Below, piece after piece: positions 21,748-29,955 of a stretch of 64,000 nucleotides of DNA (position 1 is the stretch's first letter; each line of letters begins with the position of its first letter). Both the position numbers and the translations under genes were made by a program. The stretch spans positions 142,135 through 206,134 of the forward strand of contig JAZRDN010000043.1 in the NCBI GenBank assembly GCA_045660295.1. The letters are read 5' to 3'. This DNA comes from RGIG8775 sp045660295. GTDB taxonomy: Bacteria > Bacillota > Clostridia > Oscillospirales > CAG-272. A model generated the notes under the pieces. It saw nothing but the letters and a program-made list of their open reading frames with translations. It ran no database searches and had not been told where the DNA came from.

Positions 21748-22809
21748 ATGGCGGAAAAGTTTCTGGATAAAATAAAAAACGGTATATTCAACAGTGATAT
21801 AGGCATAGATTTGGGAACTGCCAACGTGTTGGTGTATGTCAAAGGGCGTGGGATAGTTCTGCATGAGCCCTCCGTGGTTATAGTTGAAAAAGAAACCGAG
21901 CAGATAGTCAAGGTTGGAGAGGAAGCCCGTAAGATATTGGGAAGAACGCCCGATAAATACGAGGTGGTAAGACCCCTTCGCGGCGGCGTTATAAGCCGTT
22001 ATAACGTGACTCTGCAAATGGTTCAGCATTATATCAAGAAAGCCTGCGGAAACACAATCGTAAAGCCAAGAGTGCTTGTCTGCATACCGTCGTGCGCTAC
22101 CGAGGTAGAGGAGCTTGCGGTGTGGGACGCGGCAACGCAGGCGGGCGCGAGACAGCCCTTCCTTGTGGAAGAACCGCTTGCGGCGGCTATTGGCGCCGAT
22201 CTTAACGTTGACGAGGCAAAGGGCAAAATGGTGGTCGATATCGGCGGCGGAACTACCGATATAGCGGTTATATCGCTTGACGGAATAGTAAACTCCGAGT
22301 CCATAAAGATCGCGGGCGATGCCTTTGACGACGCTATCATGCGTTACGTGCGCGAAAAATACGAACTTGTAATAGGATATACTACGGCAGAACAGATAAA
22401 AATAAGAATAGGAACTCTGTCGCAGAGTAAGGAAAATAAAAAGATAGAAGTCAAAGGGCGTTGCATACAAACGCGGCTTCCCAAAACAGTAACGCTTACC
22501 TCCAACGAGATGCTCGGAGCGCTGTATCAGCCTGTTACGGCGATAATAGATGCGATCTCACGTGTGATAATGTCAACCTCCCCCGAGCTTGTGAGCGATA
22601 TAATTTCCTCGGGAATAGTTATGACAGGCGGCGGAAGCCTTCTCCCCGGACTTGATAAGCTGGTGGAGCGAATAACGGGAATTCCCACAAGAGTTGCGCC
22701 CAATGCGGTTACGTGTGTGGCACTCGGTATGGGTAAATTGCTTGACACGCTGTCCGACAGGCAGGACGGCTCTATAAGTCTCGCAAGAGAAAGAATTAAG
22801 AGAGTATAG
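21748..22809 (+). CDS. MreB/Mbl-family rod-shape actin homologue
   Basis: Actin-like ATPase that organises peptidoglycan synthesis along the cell side wall. 353 residues. Phosphate-binding loops: IGIDLGTANVLVYVKGRG, VVDIGGGTTDIAVISL, and the adenosine motif GIVMTGGGSLLPGLDKLV. ACGGGAGGAG precedes the ATG. mreC and mreD are not adjacent. Instead pepD follows after 8 bases. The solitary position fits Mbl or MreBH as well as MreB, so no symbol is given. Confidence 0.95.
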   Translation: MAEKFLDKIKNGIFNSDIGIDLGTANVLVYVKGRGIVLHEPSVVIVEKETEQIVKVGEEARKILGRTPDKYEVVRPLRGGVISRYNVTLQMVQHYIKKACGNTIVKPRVLVCIPSCATEVEELAVWDAATQAGARQPFLVEEPLAAAIGADLNVDEAKGKMVVDIGGGTTDIAVISLDGIVNSESIKIAGDAFDDAIMRYVREKYELVIGYTTAEQIKIRIGTLSQSKENKKIEVKGRCIQTRLPKTVTLTSNEMLGALYQPVTAIIDAISRVIMSTSPELVSDIISSGIVMTGGGSLLPGLDKLVERITGIPTRVAPNAVTCVALGMGKLLDTLSDRQDGSISLARERIKRV

Positions 22810-22817
22810 GTATAATC

Positions 22818-24260
22818 ATGGCAGATAACAGAATTGTAAACAGTGAGATAGCTCCGCTTATGTTCGAGTATTTTGAGGAGATATGTAAGATACCTCACGG
22901 CTCGGAGAACGAGGGTGCTATCGCTGAATATATAGCCGAATTCGCAAAGGCGAGAGACCTTGAGTGCTATAAGGATGAGGCAAATAACGTTCTTGTAAGA
23001 AAGAACGGCACAAAGGGCAGGGAAAACGAGGCTTACTTGCTTTTGCAGGGGCATACCGATATGGTCTGCGAAAAGGACGGCGGCGTAAATCACGATTTCA
23101 CTAAGGACCCGCTTAAGCTCTATATTGATGACGAGGGCTTTTTGCGCGCGAAGGGAACTACTCTTGGCGCTGATGACGGCGTAGCGGTGGCGATAATGCT
23201 CGCCATACTTGACGGCGCGCTTGAGTCGCACCCTCCGGTTGAGTGCCTTTTCACCGCGGGCGAGGAAATAGGCATGATAGGCGCCGGAAAATTTGATTTT
23301 TCAAAACTTAAGGCAAGAAGAATGATAAATATCGACAGCGAGACCGAGGGTAAAGCGGTCGTAGGCTGCGCGGGCGGTGTCAGAAGCGAAATGATACTTC
23401 CCGTTACCCGTGTTTCCATGAATGGCGAAGGACTCCGCGTAAAGCTTGGCGGGCTCTGCGGCGGACATTCGGGCGAGGATATAAATAAGGGAAGAGCAAA
23501 CGCAAACCGCCTTATGGGCAGACTTCTTACCGAGCTTTCCTTTAAATGTGAGTTTGGTATATCCTCGATAAACGGCGGCTCAAAGGATAATGCTATCCCC
23601 AGAGAGTGTGTTGCGGAGATATGCGTTCCCGACTTTTTTGAGGCGCTTATGGAGATAGAGGCAATAGCCAAAATCATAAGCAAAGAAATGTCCGCGGACG
23701 ATAAGGGCTTTTTCTGTACGGTGGAGCACTGCGAAAAGTCGGATGTTCTTGATAAGACGAGTGCCCAAAAAACTATGCTTGGAATAAACAATACTCCTTG
23801 CGGAGTTATTGAAATGAGCAACGACGTAGAAGGACTTGTCGAGTGGTCGGCAAATCTGGGCGTGGTCGAAACGCGCGAGGGTAGCGTAAAGCTGACCTAC
23901 CTCACCCGTTCGAGTATTGACGAAAGAATTGATTTTTCCATGCACATGCTTGACCGCCTTGCACAGACGCTTGGCGGCGATGTTGGACATTTCGGAAGAT
24001 ATACGGGGTGGAGCTATGCCAAGACCTCTCCCGTGAGAGACGCGTATATGGCGGCTTATAAGGCTCTTTACGACAAAGATGCGGGAGCGGAGATAATCCA
24101 TGCGGGTCTTGAATGCGGTCTTGTCCGCGCGAACATTCCGGATATGGATATAATCTCCATAGGACCCGATATCATCGCGCTCCATTCTCCCGGAGAAAAG
24201 CTGAATATAGCTTCTGCCGAAAGACTTTGGAGATTGCTTGAGTATATGCTTGAAAGATAA
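22818..24260 (+). CDS. pepD: Aminoacyl-histidine dipeptidase (M20 family)
   Basis: Zinc metallopeptidase that hydrolyses dipeptides (Xaa-His and related) in the cytosol; 480 residues, the length of the PepD group. Metal and catalytic residues are visible: GHTDMV (H79, D81), LGADDG (D119), AGEEIG (E149/E150) and NIDSE. The C-terminal HAGLECGLV also carries a ligand histidine. It starts 8 bases after the mreB-like stop with only a weak ribosome site, so it depends on the same transcript. Confidence 0.92.
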   Translation: MADNRIVNSEIAPLMFEYFEEICKIPHGSENEGAIAEYIAEFAKARDLECYKDEANNVLVRKNGTKGRENEAYLLLQGHTDMVCEKDGGVNHDFTKDPLKLYIDDEGFLRAKGTTLGADDGVAVAIMLAILDGALESHPPVECLFTAGEEIGMIGAGKFDFSKLKARRMINIDSETEGKAVVGCAGGVRSEMILPVTRVSMNGEGLRVKLGGLCGGHSGEDINKGRANANRLMGRLLTELSFKCEFGISSINGGSKDNAIPRECVAEICVPDFFEALMEIEAIAKIISKEMSADDKGFFCTVEHCEKSDVLDKTSAQKTMLGINNTPCGVIEMSNDVEGLVEWSANLGVVETREGSVKLTYLTRSSIDERIDFSMHMLDRLAQTLGGDVGHFGRYTGWSYAKTSPVRDAYMAAYKALYDKDAGAEIIHAGLECGLVRANIPDMDIISIGPDIIALHSPGEKLNIASAERLWRLLEYMLER

Positions 24261-24278
24261 GCATGGGGACACGTAAAA

Positions 24279-24416
24279 ATGAGAATATGTGAGCAAAAGC
24301 CCCGTGAATCGGGGCTTTTCTCAAGTAAATGGATGTTTGCGCTTTGCTTTTTGGTGTATAGCGCGGTCTATATAGCGAGATGGAATCTCCGTACGTCCGT
24401 TGTTGAGGTGGAATAA
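24279..24416 (+). pseudogene. Possible relic of an MFS transporter N-terminus
   Basis: A 45-codon frame, MRICEQKPRESGLF then SSKWMFALCFLVYSAVYIAR and WNLRTSVVEVE. The KW-FALCFLVYSAVYIARWN part looks like the first membrane helix of sugar-phosphate/hexuronate-type MFS permeases, then stops. GGGGAC stands upstream of the ATG. The pepD terminator hairpin (24295-24319) falls inside its codons, which argues that it is either a gene remnant or chance coding. Confidence 0.35.
24295..24320. terminator. Terminator after pepD
   Basis: Ten-bp stem AAAAGCCCCG/CGGGGCTTTT with five-base loop (24295-24304, 24310-24319). Confidence 0.75.
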
Positions 24417-24447
24417 ATTCTTCAAGTCAATTGATGAGACATAATAA

Positions 24448-24485
24448 AAAACACGCCTTTCGGATGTATCCGCAGGGCGTGTTTT
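24448..24485. terminator. Terminator of the minus-strand folC-like operon
   Basis: Outer stem AAAACACGCC/GGCGTGTTTT (24448-24457 with 24476-24485), inner CGGAT/ATCCG hairpin. It lies 5 bases beyond the folC-like stop; the A-run at its left gives the T-tail on the minus strand. Confidence 0.82.
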
Positions 24486-24489
24486 GATT

Positions 24490-25662
24490 TTACATTAAAA
24501 TATCTTTTGTTATTTTTGCCATTTGCTCGCAATACTGTGAGCTGCCGAGAATTATCAGCGTGTCGCTGTCGTTCAAGCCCGAAAGTATGGGGCGCAACTC
24601 CTTGCGAGCCGTTTTTGCCGATATTTCCGTGGCGGATATATCACGGCTCATTAAAGCAAACTCCTCGGATAGCCTTCTTTTTCCGCTTTCGCAGATAACC
24701 GTCGGCTTGTCGCTTATGAACGTACTCAAAATCTTCAAGGACTCAATAAGCCGTCTGCGGCGGTTTTCGTCGTCCGCGCGGTCTATTATTATCGTAGGCA
24801 TTACCGAGATCATTTCAAACCTCAGCGGTATGCCATGCCCGAGGACTGCCGAGCATATTTCGGTGCTTGGAATATTGAATCCGAGGCGGTTCAGCGCTTC
24901 CACCGCTTCAATTACGGTAAGCAGATTATATATCTGATAATAAGCACCCGTGCCAACCGAATATACAGTGCCGTTGTATGTAAACTCAATGCGCTTTACA
25001 GATGCCGACATAAAGATAAAGGCGTTGCGTAAGGGCATTGTAAGACGCTTGTTTATCTCGGCGCATTTGTCAAATATTATCTTGTAGACCTCACGAGACT
25101 GCATTGCGGTGACCACCTCGCCCGACAGTCTGTCGAGCTTGACACATATTTCCCGCGCCGTGCGAATGTCGCTTGTAGAGGTGATAACGCTTATGATCGG
25201 CTCGTCTATACAAGAATACGACTCGTTGCCGGTGACCTCGATGATAGCAACGTCACAGTCGCTTTCGGCAAACGCGCAAAGCGCCGTGGTGATAAGCAGG
25301 TCGCTTTGAGAGGGCGCTGTGTCGGCGTATTCCTCGCTTTTTTTCAGCGCTGCCACCTGCTTTGAGACTTTTTCGGCGGAATTGGTGAAAATCTCTATTG
25401 CAACAGGTCTTTCGCATACGCATAGGCTATCGCGGACAGAGTTAATATACGGCGTTGTCAATCGACCGACTCTGTACCCCGCGGCGCTTATAGCCGCCGA
25501 AAGCAGAGTGCATACCGAGCTTTTGCCCGATTCGCCGAACACCTTGATTATTTTTAATTTCTTTTCGGGATTTTTAAGAAGCCCCAATATCTGTCTTGCC
25601 GCATCGGGTGAGCCGATATCGGGGGCGTTTTGTATCATTTTTTCAGCGTTAGTGTATATCAT
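24490..25662 (-). CDS. FolC-like Mur ligase with degenerate active site
   Basis: 390 residues with the order of a folylpolyglutamate/dihydrofolate synthase: an N-terminal helix, then LKIIKVFGESGKSSVCTLLS (the P-loop; canonical FolC has GTNGKGS), GYRVGRLTTPYINSVRDSL (canonical TSPHL..FRERI lost), and a C-terminal domain. The hallmark DGAHNP of the glutamate ligase step is replaced by IIIDRADDEN. The fold is supported; normal FolC catalysis is doubtful. It overlaps the upstream methyltransferase gene by four bases and is the last gene of the operon DUF3006-plsY-methyltransferase-folC-like. Confidence 0.75.
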   Translation of the reverse strand: MIYTNAEKMIQNAPDIGSPDAARQILGLLKNPEKKLKIIKVFGESGKSSVCTLLSAAISAAGYRVGRLTTPYINSVRDSLCVCERPVAIEIFTNSAEKVSKQVAALKKSEEYADTAPSQSDLLITTALCAFAESDCDVAIIEVTGNESYSCIDEPIISVITSTSDIRTAREICVKLDRLSGEVVTAMQSREVYKIIFDKCAEINKRLTMPLRNAFIFMSASVKRIEFTYNGTVYSVGTGAYYQIYNLLTVIEAVEALNRLGFNIPSTEICSAVLGHGIPLRFEMISVMPTIIIDRADDENRRRRLIESLKILSTFISDKPTVICESGKRRLSEEFALMSRDISATEISAKTARKELRPILSGLNDSDTLIILGSSQYCEQMAKITKDILM

Positions 25663-26831
25663 TTGTCACCGCCAAGCAAAAATTCGCGCGCCTCGTTGTA
25701 TTCTTTGAGCGCCGCCTTGCATCGCGGAGCCTCGGGAGAATAGCGCTTTATGGCGCGGAGCATGATGTTTTTTGGAGTTTCCTCAGGGTCTATAAGCTCA
25801 AGAGCGTCGGTGATATAGCCCTGCGACTCAAGAAGCTTGAGTCGGAGCGCGTCGGTCGCCGCGTCGCAGAGCTTCTGACGAAGCATCGAGTGCGAGGTGA
25901 CAAATAAAAGCGCGGGGCAGTTTATCGTGTGGTTAAGCTCGTGGTGACAGCAGGGTGTCGAAAGAATTACTCTCGCGCCCCATTCCACTGCTTTTTCAAG
26001 TACAATGTCGGTGGCGGTGTCGCAGGCGTGAAGCGATATGACCAGCGCGGGCGCGGACTCGGGCTCGTATTTCGTAATGTCTCCGCATATAAAGCGCAGA
26101 CCGTCAAAGCCGAGAAGCGAGCAAACGCCGTTGCAGTATTCTATAACGTCCTCTTTAAGGTCAACGCCCGTCATGACCACGTCGCGACCAAGCACGTTTT
26201 TCAGATAGTGATAAGCCGCAAACGAGAGATAACTCTTCCCGCAACAAAGGTCGCAAACGTGAAGCGTTCCTCCGTCGGGCAGGTGCTTCGTGATATCGCG
26301 TATGTGCTCAAGAAATTTGTTTATCTGCTTGAATTTCGAGCGCCTGCGGTCAAATACACGCCCGTTTTCGTCGCTGACTCCAAGAAGCTTCAAAAAGGGC
26401 TCGCTTCCGCTTAAAATATGGGTCTTGGCATCGTCGTTGCCGCGGTCGGGAAGCATCTCTGCGTTTCCGTCCTCGAGCTTGCCGTAAAGCTTTTTGTCTC
26501 CTATCAGTGTTACCTTTCCGCTTTTTGAACGCTTAAGCTCGGCATCTCCCACGGTTGTTATGAGATTGACCTGTGAAAAGCCCGATATAAGTTCAGCAAG
26601 TGCGTTCACGTCATCTGCGGGGATGTTGCTGTGGAACGCCTTGTTGTCGCTTGTGAATTTTTCTGCTTGCAGAACATCCTTGCCCGAGATCAGCTTTTTT
26701 GTGATGACTGTGCGTATAACCTTTTCATCATGCGGCTTGGAGAGCACCGCTTTTTTTAAGACCTTCCTTTGAGCGCACAGCGAGATAAGCTCGGCAAAGC
26801 GCGCTTCGGGAGTTTGGTTAGTTGTTTCCAT
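25659..26831 (-). CDS. SAM-dependent methyltransferase, target unknown
   Basis: 390 residues. The N-terminal 150 residues form an uncharacterised domain; the Rossmann methyltransferase domain begins at TLHVCDLCCGKSYLSFAAYH (motif I, D-L-C-C-G-K) and continues with GVDLKEDVIEYC (motif II) and LVISLHACDTATDIVLEKA. A later STPCCHHELNH contains paired cysteines and histidines that could bind metal or act in catalysis. It resembles the Methyltransf_32 group; an RNA or protein substrate is possible. It overlaps the folC-like gene by four bases and starts 11 bases after plsY. Confidence 0.82.
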   Translation of the reverse strand: METTNQTPEARFAELISLCAQRKVLKKAVLSKPHDEKVIRTVITKKLISGKDVLQAEKFTSDNKAFHSNIPADDVNALAELISGFSQVNLITTVGDAELKRSKSGKVTLIGDKKLYGKLEDGNAEMLPDRGNDDAKTHILSGSEPFLKLLGVSDENGRVFDRRRSKFKQINKFLEHIRDITKHLPDGGTLHVCDLCCGKSYLSFAAYHYLKNVLGRDVVMTGVDLKEDVIEYCNGVCSLLGFDGLRFICGDITKYEPESAPALVISLHACDTATDIVLEKAVEWGARVILSTPCCHHELNHTINCPALLFVTSHSMLRQKLCDAATDALRLKLLESQGYITDALELIDPEETPKNIMLRAIKRYSPEAPRCKAALKEYNEAREFLLGGDK

Positions 26832-26842
26832 TTTTACCTCAA

Positions 26843-27580
26843 TTACTTGTTTTCGCCGTCCTTGGTCTCCGTGCTTTTGTCAGCGGAGGTCTTTTTGTGG
26901 CTCTTGAATGAAATTTTAGATTCCTTGCCCTCTCGCAGTCTCTTGATGTTTGAGCGGTGCATGAATATTACGAGCGCCGCCACGATGACCGCGCTGAGAA
27001 CGTTGAAGCCCGTGTTGTGGAAGTTTGCAAGGACAAAGGGGTAGATAAGCATGCACATCACCGAACCCAGCGAAACGTACTTTGTTCCGATAACTATGAT
27101 AAGGAACACCAAAAAGAGAATAAGGAAGGTCACGGGGTCGGTGGCAAGCACTACCATAGCGGTGGTGGCAACGCCCTTGCCGCCTTTGAACTTGTAGAAG
27201 CAGGGGAACATGTGACCGAGCACCACGAACAGTCCCGCGATAGCCGAGCCGATGTCCGCAAAGATAAGCATACCGAACCAAACCGAAAGAGCGCCCTTGA
27301 GCATGTCGCAGATAAGCGTAGCCGCCGCGGGGAGCTTGCCGTATGTACGGAGCATGTTGGTCATGCCCGCGTTTCCGCTTCCGTATTTTCTTATGTCGTC
27401 GTGATAGAAGATCTTTGAAATGATGATCGCGAAATTAAGGCTTCCCAAAAGATAGGGAACTATCATACAAATAAGCACGCCGCCAAGGATAAGCGCCCAG
27501 AGCGCGGGACCGTCAAGCGCGTTGTCGTGTATGAGAGTAGTGATCAGACTTTTTGCGTATGCAATGGTTTCACCGTTCAT
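26843..27580 (-). CDS. plsY: Acyl-phosphate glycerol-3-phosphate acyltransferase
   Basis: Integral membrane enzyme transferring the acyl group of acyl-phosphate to glycerol-3-phosphate, the first step of phospholipid synthesis; 245 residues. Motif 1 KYGSGNAGMTNMLRTYGK, motif 2 GHMFPCFYKFKGGKGVATT and the third loop with GTKYVSLGS are all present, with about six membrane helices. The N-terminal extension and the Lys-rich C-terminal tail (residues ~215-245) are longer than usual. Second gene of a four-gene minus-strand operon. Confidence 0.95.
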   Translation of the reverse strand: MNGETIAYAKSLITTLIHDNALDGPALWALILGGVLICMIVPYLLGSLNFAIIISKIFYHDDIRKYGSGNAGMTNMLRTYGKLPAAATLICDMLKGALSVWFGMLIFADIGSAIAGLFVVLGHMFPCFYKFKGGKGVATTAMVVLATDPVTFLILFLVFLIIVIGTKYVSLGSVMCMLIYPFVLANFHNTGFNVLSAVIVAALVIFMHRSNIKRLREGKESKISFKSHKKTSADKSTETKDGENK

Positions 27581-27604
27581 AATTTTTTCCTTTCACATAG
27601 AGAA

Positions 27605-27841
27605 TTATTTCTTGTTTCTCTTAAAGAGCGCCCTCGTTCGGGAGGCAAGCTCCTTTCGACGCGCCTCGGTCTCCTCGTAAAGAGGCTTTGCCGAGATAAA
27701 ATTGCCGCTTTCGTCAAACTCGGCGGAAATTATCAGCCCCTCGGTAAGCCCGTCTGCGGATATTTCGTACTTTTTGTCACCTTGGTCGTAACAAACCGCT
27801 ATTCCGCTTTCGATCCTGTCAACCGAAAGTTTTATTTCCAC
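27605..27841 (-). CDS. DUF3006-like small protein
   Basis: 78 residues starting at GTG 27841, seven bases after GGGAGG; a TTG 15 bases further up would overlap the ribosome site. VEIKLSVDRIESGIAVCYDQ resembles the DUF3006 opening (a short beta-rich domain, x-VDRIEG-x-AV). The C-terminus (ETEARRKELASRTRALFKRN) is a basic helix. Function unknown. First gene of the operon with plsY. Confidence 0.75.
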   Translation of the reverse strand: MEIKLSVDRIESGIAVCYDQGDKKYEISADGLTEGLIISAEFDESGNFISAKPLYEETEARRKELASRTRALFKRNKK

Positions 27842-27884
27842 AAAAACACCTCCCAAAGCCTTGGTTTGTCGAATATCGAATATA

Positions 27885-27913
27885 ATTGTACCATATTTTC
27901 AAAAAATATTCAA
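27885..27913 (-). promoter_or_regulatory. Promoter of the DUF3006-plsY operon
   Basis: Minus strand TTGAAT (27908-27913), 17 bases ending TGG, TACAAT (27885-27890). Its -35 lies only 18 bases from that of the divergent galT promoter. Confidence 0.7.
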
Positions 27914-27931
27914 TATTTTTTTCAATATTCT

Positions 27932-27960
27932 TTGACAATTGTATCTTTTGGTGTTATAAT
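27932..27960 (+). promoter_or_regulatory. Promoter of galT
   Basis: Perfect TTGACA (27932-27937), 17 bases ending TGT (extended -10), TATAAT (27955-27960). Confidence 0.87.
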
Positions 27961-27994
27961 GATAAACAGGAAAAGTTTGAAAGGACAGTGTCAT

Positions 27995-29494
27995 ATGAAA
28001 AACATTTGCAATCTGATATCCGATCTTGTTGATTACGCGCTCTCTCATGAGCTCATCGAGGAGTGCGATAAGGTATACGCCGCAAACAGAATTCTTGAAA
28101 AGCTGGACGTTTCCGACTACGCGCCCGAGGCTCACGAGCCTGTGACCGATCTTGAGGAGATACTTAAGGGTATCTGTGACTATGCCGTAGAGCAGGGACT
28201 CTGCGAGGATAGCGTAGTCTACCGCGACCTTTTCGATACCGCGGTAATGGGACAGATAACCCCTCGCCCCTCCGAAGTTATCGGAAAATTCAACGAGCTT
28301 TATAAAAGCTCACCCGAGACGGCAACCGATTATTTCTATAAGCTGGCGCTTGACAGCGACTATATCCGTACATACAGAGTAAAAAAGGACCTTAAGTGGA
28401 AAACTCCCTCGGAGTACGGAGATATTGATATCACCGTAAATCTCTCCAAGCCCGAAAAAGACCCCAAGGCTATTGCCGCCGCAAAGCTCTTGCCGCAAAG
28501 CGGATACCCCAAGTGCTTGCTTTGCCATGAAAACGAGGGTTATGCGGGTAACGCGGGCAAGCCCGCGAGACAGACTCTGCGCCAGATTCCCATGACCATG
28601 GCGGGAAAGCAGTGGTATCTCCAGTATTCTCCGTACGTTTACTATAACGAGCACTGCATAGCCCTTTCGGGGGAGCATACACCCATGAAGATAGACCGTT
28701 CTACATTCGTCAAGCTACTTGATTTTGTCGAGCTGTTTCCCCACTACTTCCTCGGCTCAAACGCCGACCTTCCCATAGTAGGAGGTTCTATTCTTTCTCA
28801 CGACCATATGCAGGGCGGACATTATACCTTTGCTATGGAGTGCGCGCCTATCGAGGAAAAAATTCAGTTTGAGGGCTTTGATAACGTGTCGTCAGGCATC
28901 GTAAAATGGCCTATGTCTGTCATCAGACTTCGTTCACAGGATAAGGAATCGCTCGTTGAGCTTGCCGATAAAATACTTCTCGCTTGGAGAGGGTACAGCG
29001 ACGAGGAAGCCTTCGTCTTTGCCGAGACCGAGGGAGAGCCTCATAATACGGTAACTCCTATTGCCAGAACCGCAGACGGAATGCTTGAGCTTGATTTGGT
29101 TCTCCGTAACAATATTACCACCGAGGAGCATCCTCTCGGCGTGTTCCACCCCCACGAAAAGCTTCATAATATCAAAAAAGAGAATATCGGACTTATCGAG
29201 GTCATGGGTCTTGCGGTGCTTCCGTCAAGACTTAAGAGCGAGATAGAAATTCTTTGCGACGCTATACTGAACGGTAAGCGTATCGCTGATATTCCCGAAA
29301 TAGAAAAGCACGCGGAGTGGTTTGCCGAGTTTGCTCACAATTACAGCTTTACAAAAGAGAACGTAAAGGAAATAATCGAAAGCGAGATAGGCAAGACCTT
29401 TGTCAAGGTTCTTGAGGACGCGGGCGTGTATAAGCGCACTCCCGAGGGCAAGAAGGCGTTTATGAGATTTGTAAACCACGTAAATAACAGGTGA
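27995..29494 (+). CDS. galT: UDP-glucose--hexose-1-phosphate uridylyltransferase, Firmicute type (GalT2)
   Basis: Second enzyme of the Leloir pathway, exchanging UMP between UDP-glucose and galactose-1-phosphate. 499 residues, the length of the Firmicute class 2 GalT (E. coli type is ~350). Cys pair YPKCLLCHENEGYAGN and the catalytic histidine region GGSILSHDHMQGGHY are visible. ATG 27995 follows AAAGGA and fits the promoter; the open frame running from 27527 passes through both divergent promoters and is not coding. galK and galE are not nearby. Confidence 0.94.
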   Translation: MKNICNLISDLVDYALSHELIEECDKVYAANRILEKLDVSDYAPEAHEPVTDLEEILKGICDYAVEQGLCEDSVVYRDLFDTAVMGQITPRPSEVIGKFNELYKSSPETATDYFYKLALDSDYIRTYRVKKDLKWKTPSEYGDIDITVNLSKPEKDPKAIAAAKLLPQSGYPKCLLCHENEGYAGNAGKPARQTLRQIPMTMAGKQWYLQYSPYVYYNEHCIALSGEHTPMKIDRSTFVKLLDFVELFPHYFLGSNADLPIVGGSILSHDHMQGGHYTFAMECAPIEEKIQFEGFDNVSSGIVKWPMSVIRLRSQDKESLVELADKILLAWRGYSDEEAFVFAETEGEPHNTVTPIARTADGMLELDLVLRNNITTEEHPLGVFHPHEKLHNIKKENIGLIEVMGLAVLPSRLKSEIEILCDAILNGKRIADIPEIEKHAEWFAEFAHNYSFTKENVKEIIESEIGKTFVKVLEDAGVYKRTPEGKKAFMRFVNHVNNR

Positions 29495-29528
29495 CCTTAT
29501 GAAGCTTGTATAAAATTTAAAAAAGCCC

Positions 29529-29557
29529 TTGACAAATTGCGGAAAATGTGATATATT
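29529..29557 (+). promoter_or_regulatory. Promoter of the T-box/trpB transcript
   Basis: TTGACA (29529-29534), 17 bases ending TGA (extended -10), TATATT (29552-29557). Confidence 0.82.
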
Positions 29558-29579
29558 ACCCATATAGAATAAACCTATG

Positions 29580-29838
29580 ATTAAGAATAGTAGTTTGCGA
29601 ATCGTGTTCACAGAGAACTGTCGGGGGTGCGAGTACAGTAGCAAGAACGCAGATGAATGGACTTATGAGGGCGGTCGAACACACGTAACCTTTCGTGTCA
29701 GTAGTAACCGACGGGGATTCGACCCGTTATAAGCGAGAGTACATAAAAGTGTGCGCAGAGTGGGCGCGAGAGCGTCAAATTGGGTGGTACCGCAGGAATA
29801 ACATCTTGTCCCTTGAAAACGAGGGACAAGATTTTTTT
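29580..29838 (+). ncRNA. T-box riboswitch, probably sensing tRNA-Trp
   Basis: The invariant T-box TGGGTGGTACCGC lies at 29781-29793. It is followed by a terminator with an 11-bp stem ATCTTGTCCCT/AGGGACAAGAT (29803-29813 with 29822-29832) and seven T. In Stem I the triplet TGG at 29658-29660, followed by A, sits where the specifier is expected (GATGAATGGACTT), consistent with Trp and with the trpB gene downstream. The specifier assignment is by eye, without a full fold. Confidence 0.93.
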
Positions 29839-29861
29839 GTTCCAAAAGGAGAGATGGCGTG

Positions 29862-29900
29862 ATGATACTTGACAGACGATGGCGGTGCAAGCAAAGATAA
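29862..29900 (+). other. 12-codon ORF with one Trp codon between T-box and trpB
   Basis: [12 protein letters not shown], with AAAGGAGAG about 11 bases upstream. It may be a leader peptide or chance; one Trp codon gives little leverage for attenuation and the T-box already senses charging. Confidence 0.25.
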
Positions 29901-29955
29901 TAAGCAACCTCTAAAAAGCAATAAAATAAATAACCGATTTACAAGGAGAAATATC

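Noticed and set aside
24321..24447. Further coding sequence between pepD and the folC-like gene
   Set aside because: Beyond the short possible MFS relic there is no frame with a ribosome site.
27527..27994. N-terminal extension of GalT
   Set aside because: It passes through two divergent promoters and into plsY; ATG 27995 fits the family and a ribosome site.
29862..29900. Classical trp leader-peptide attenuator
   Set aside because: Only one Trp codon and no alternating terminator after it; the T-box upstream already explains control.
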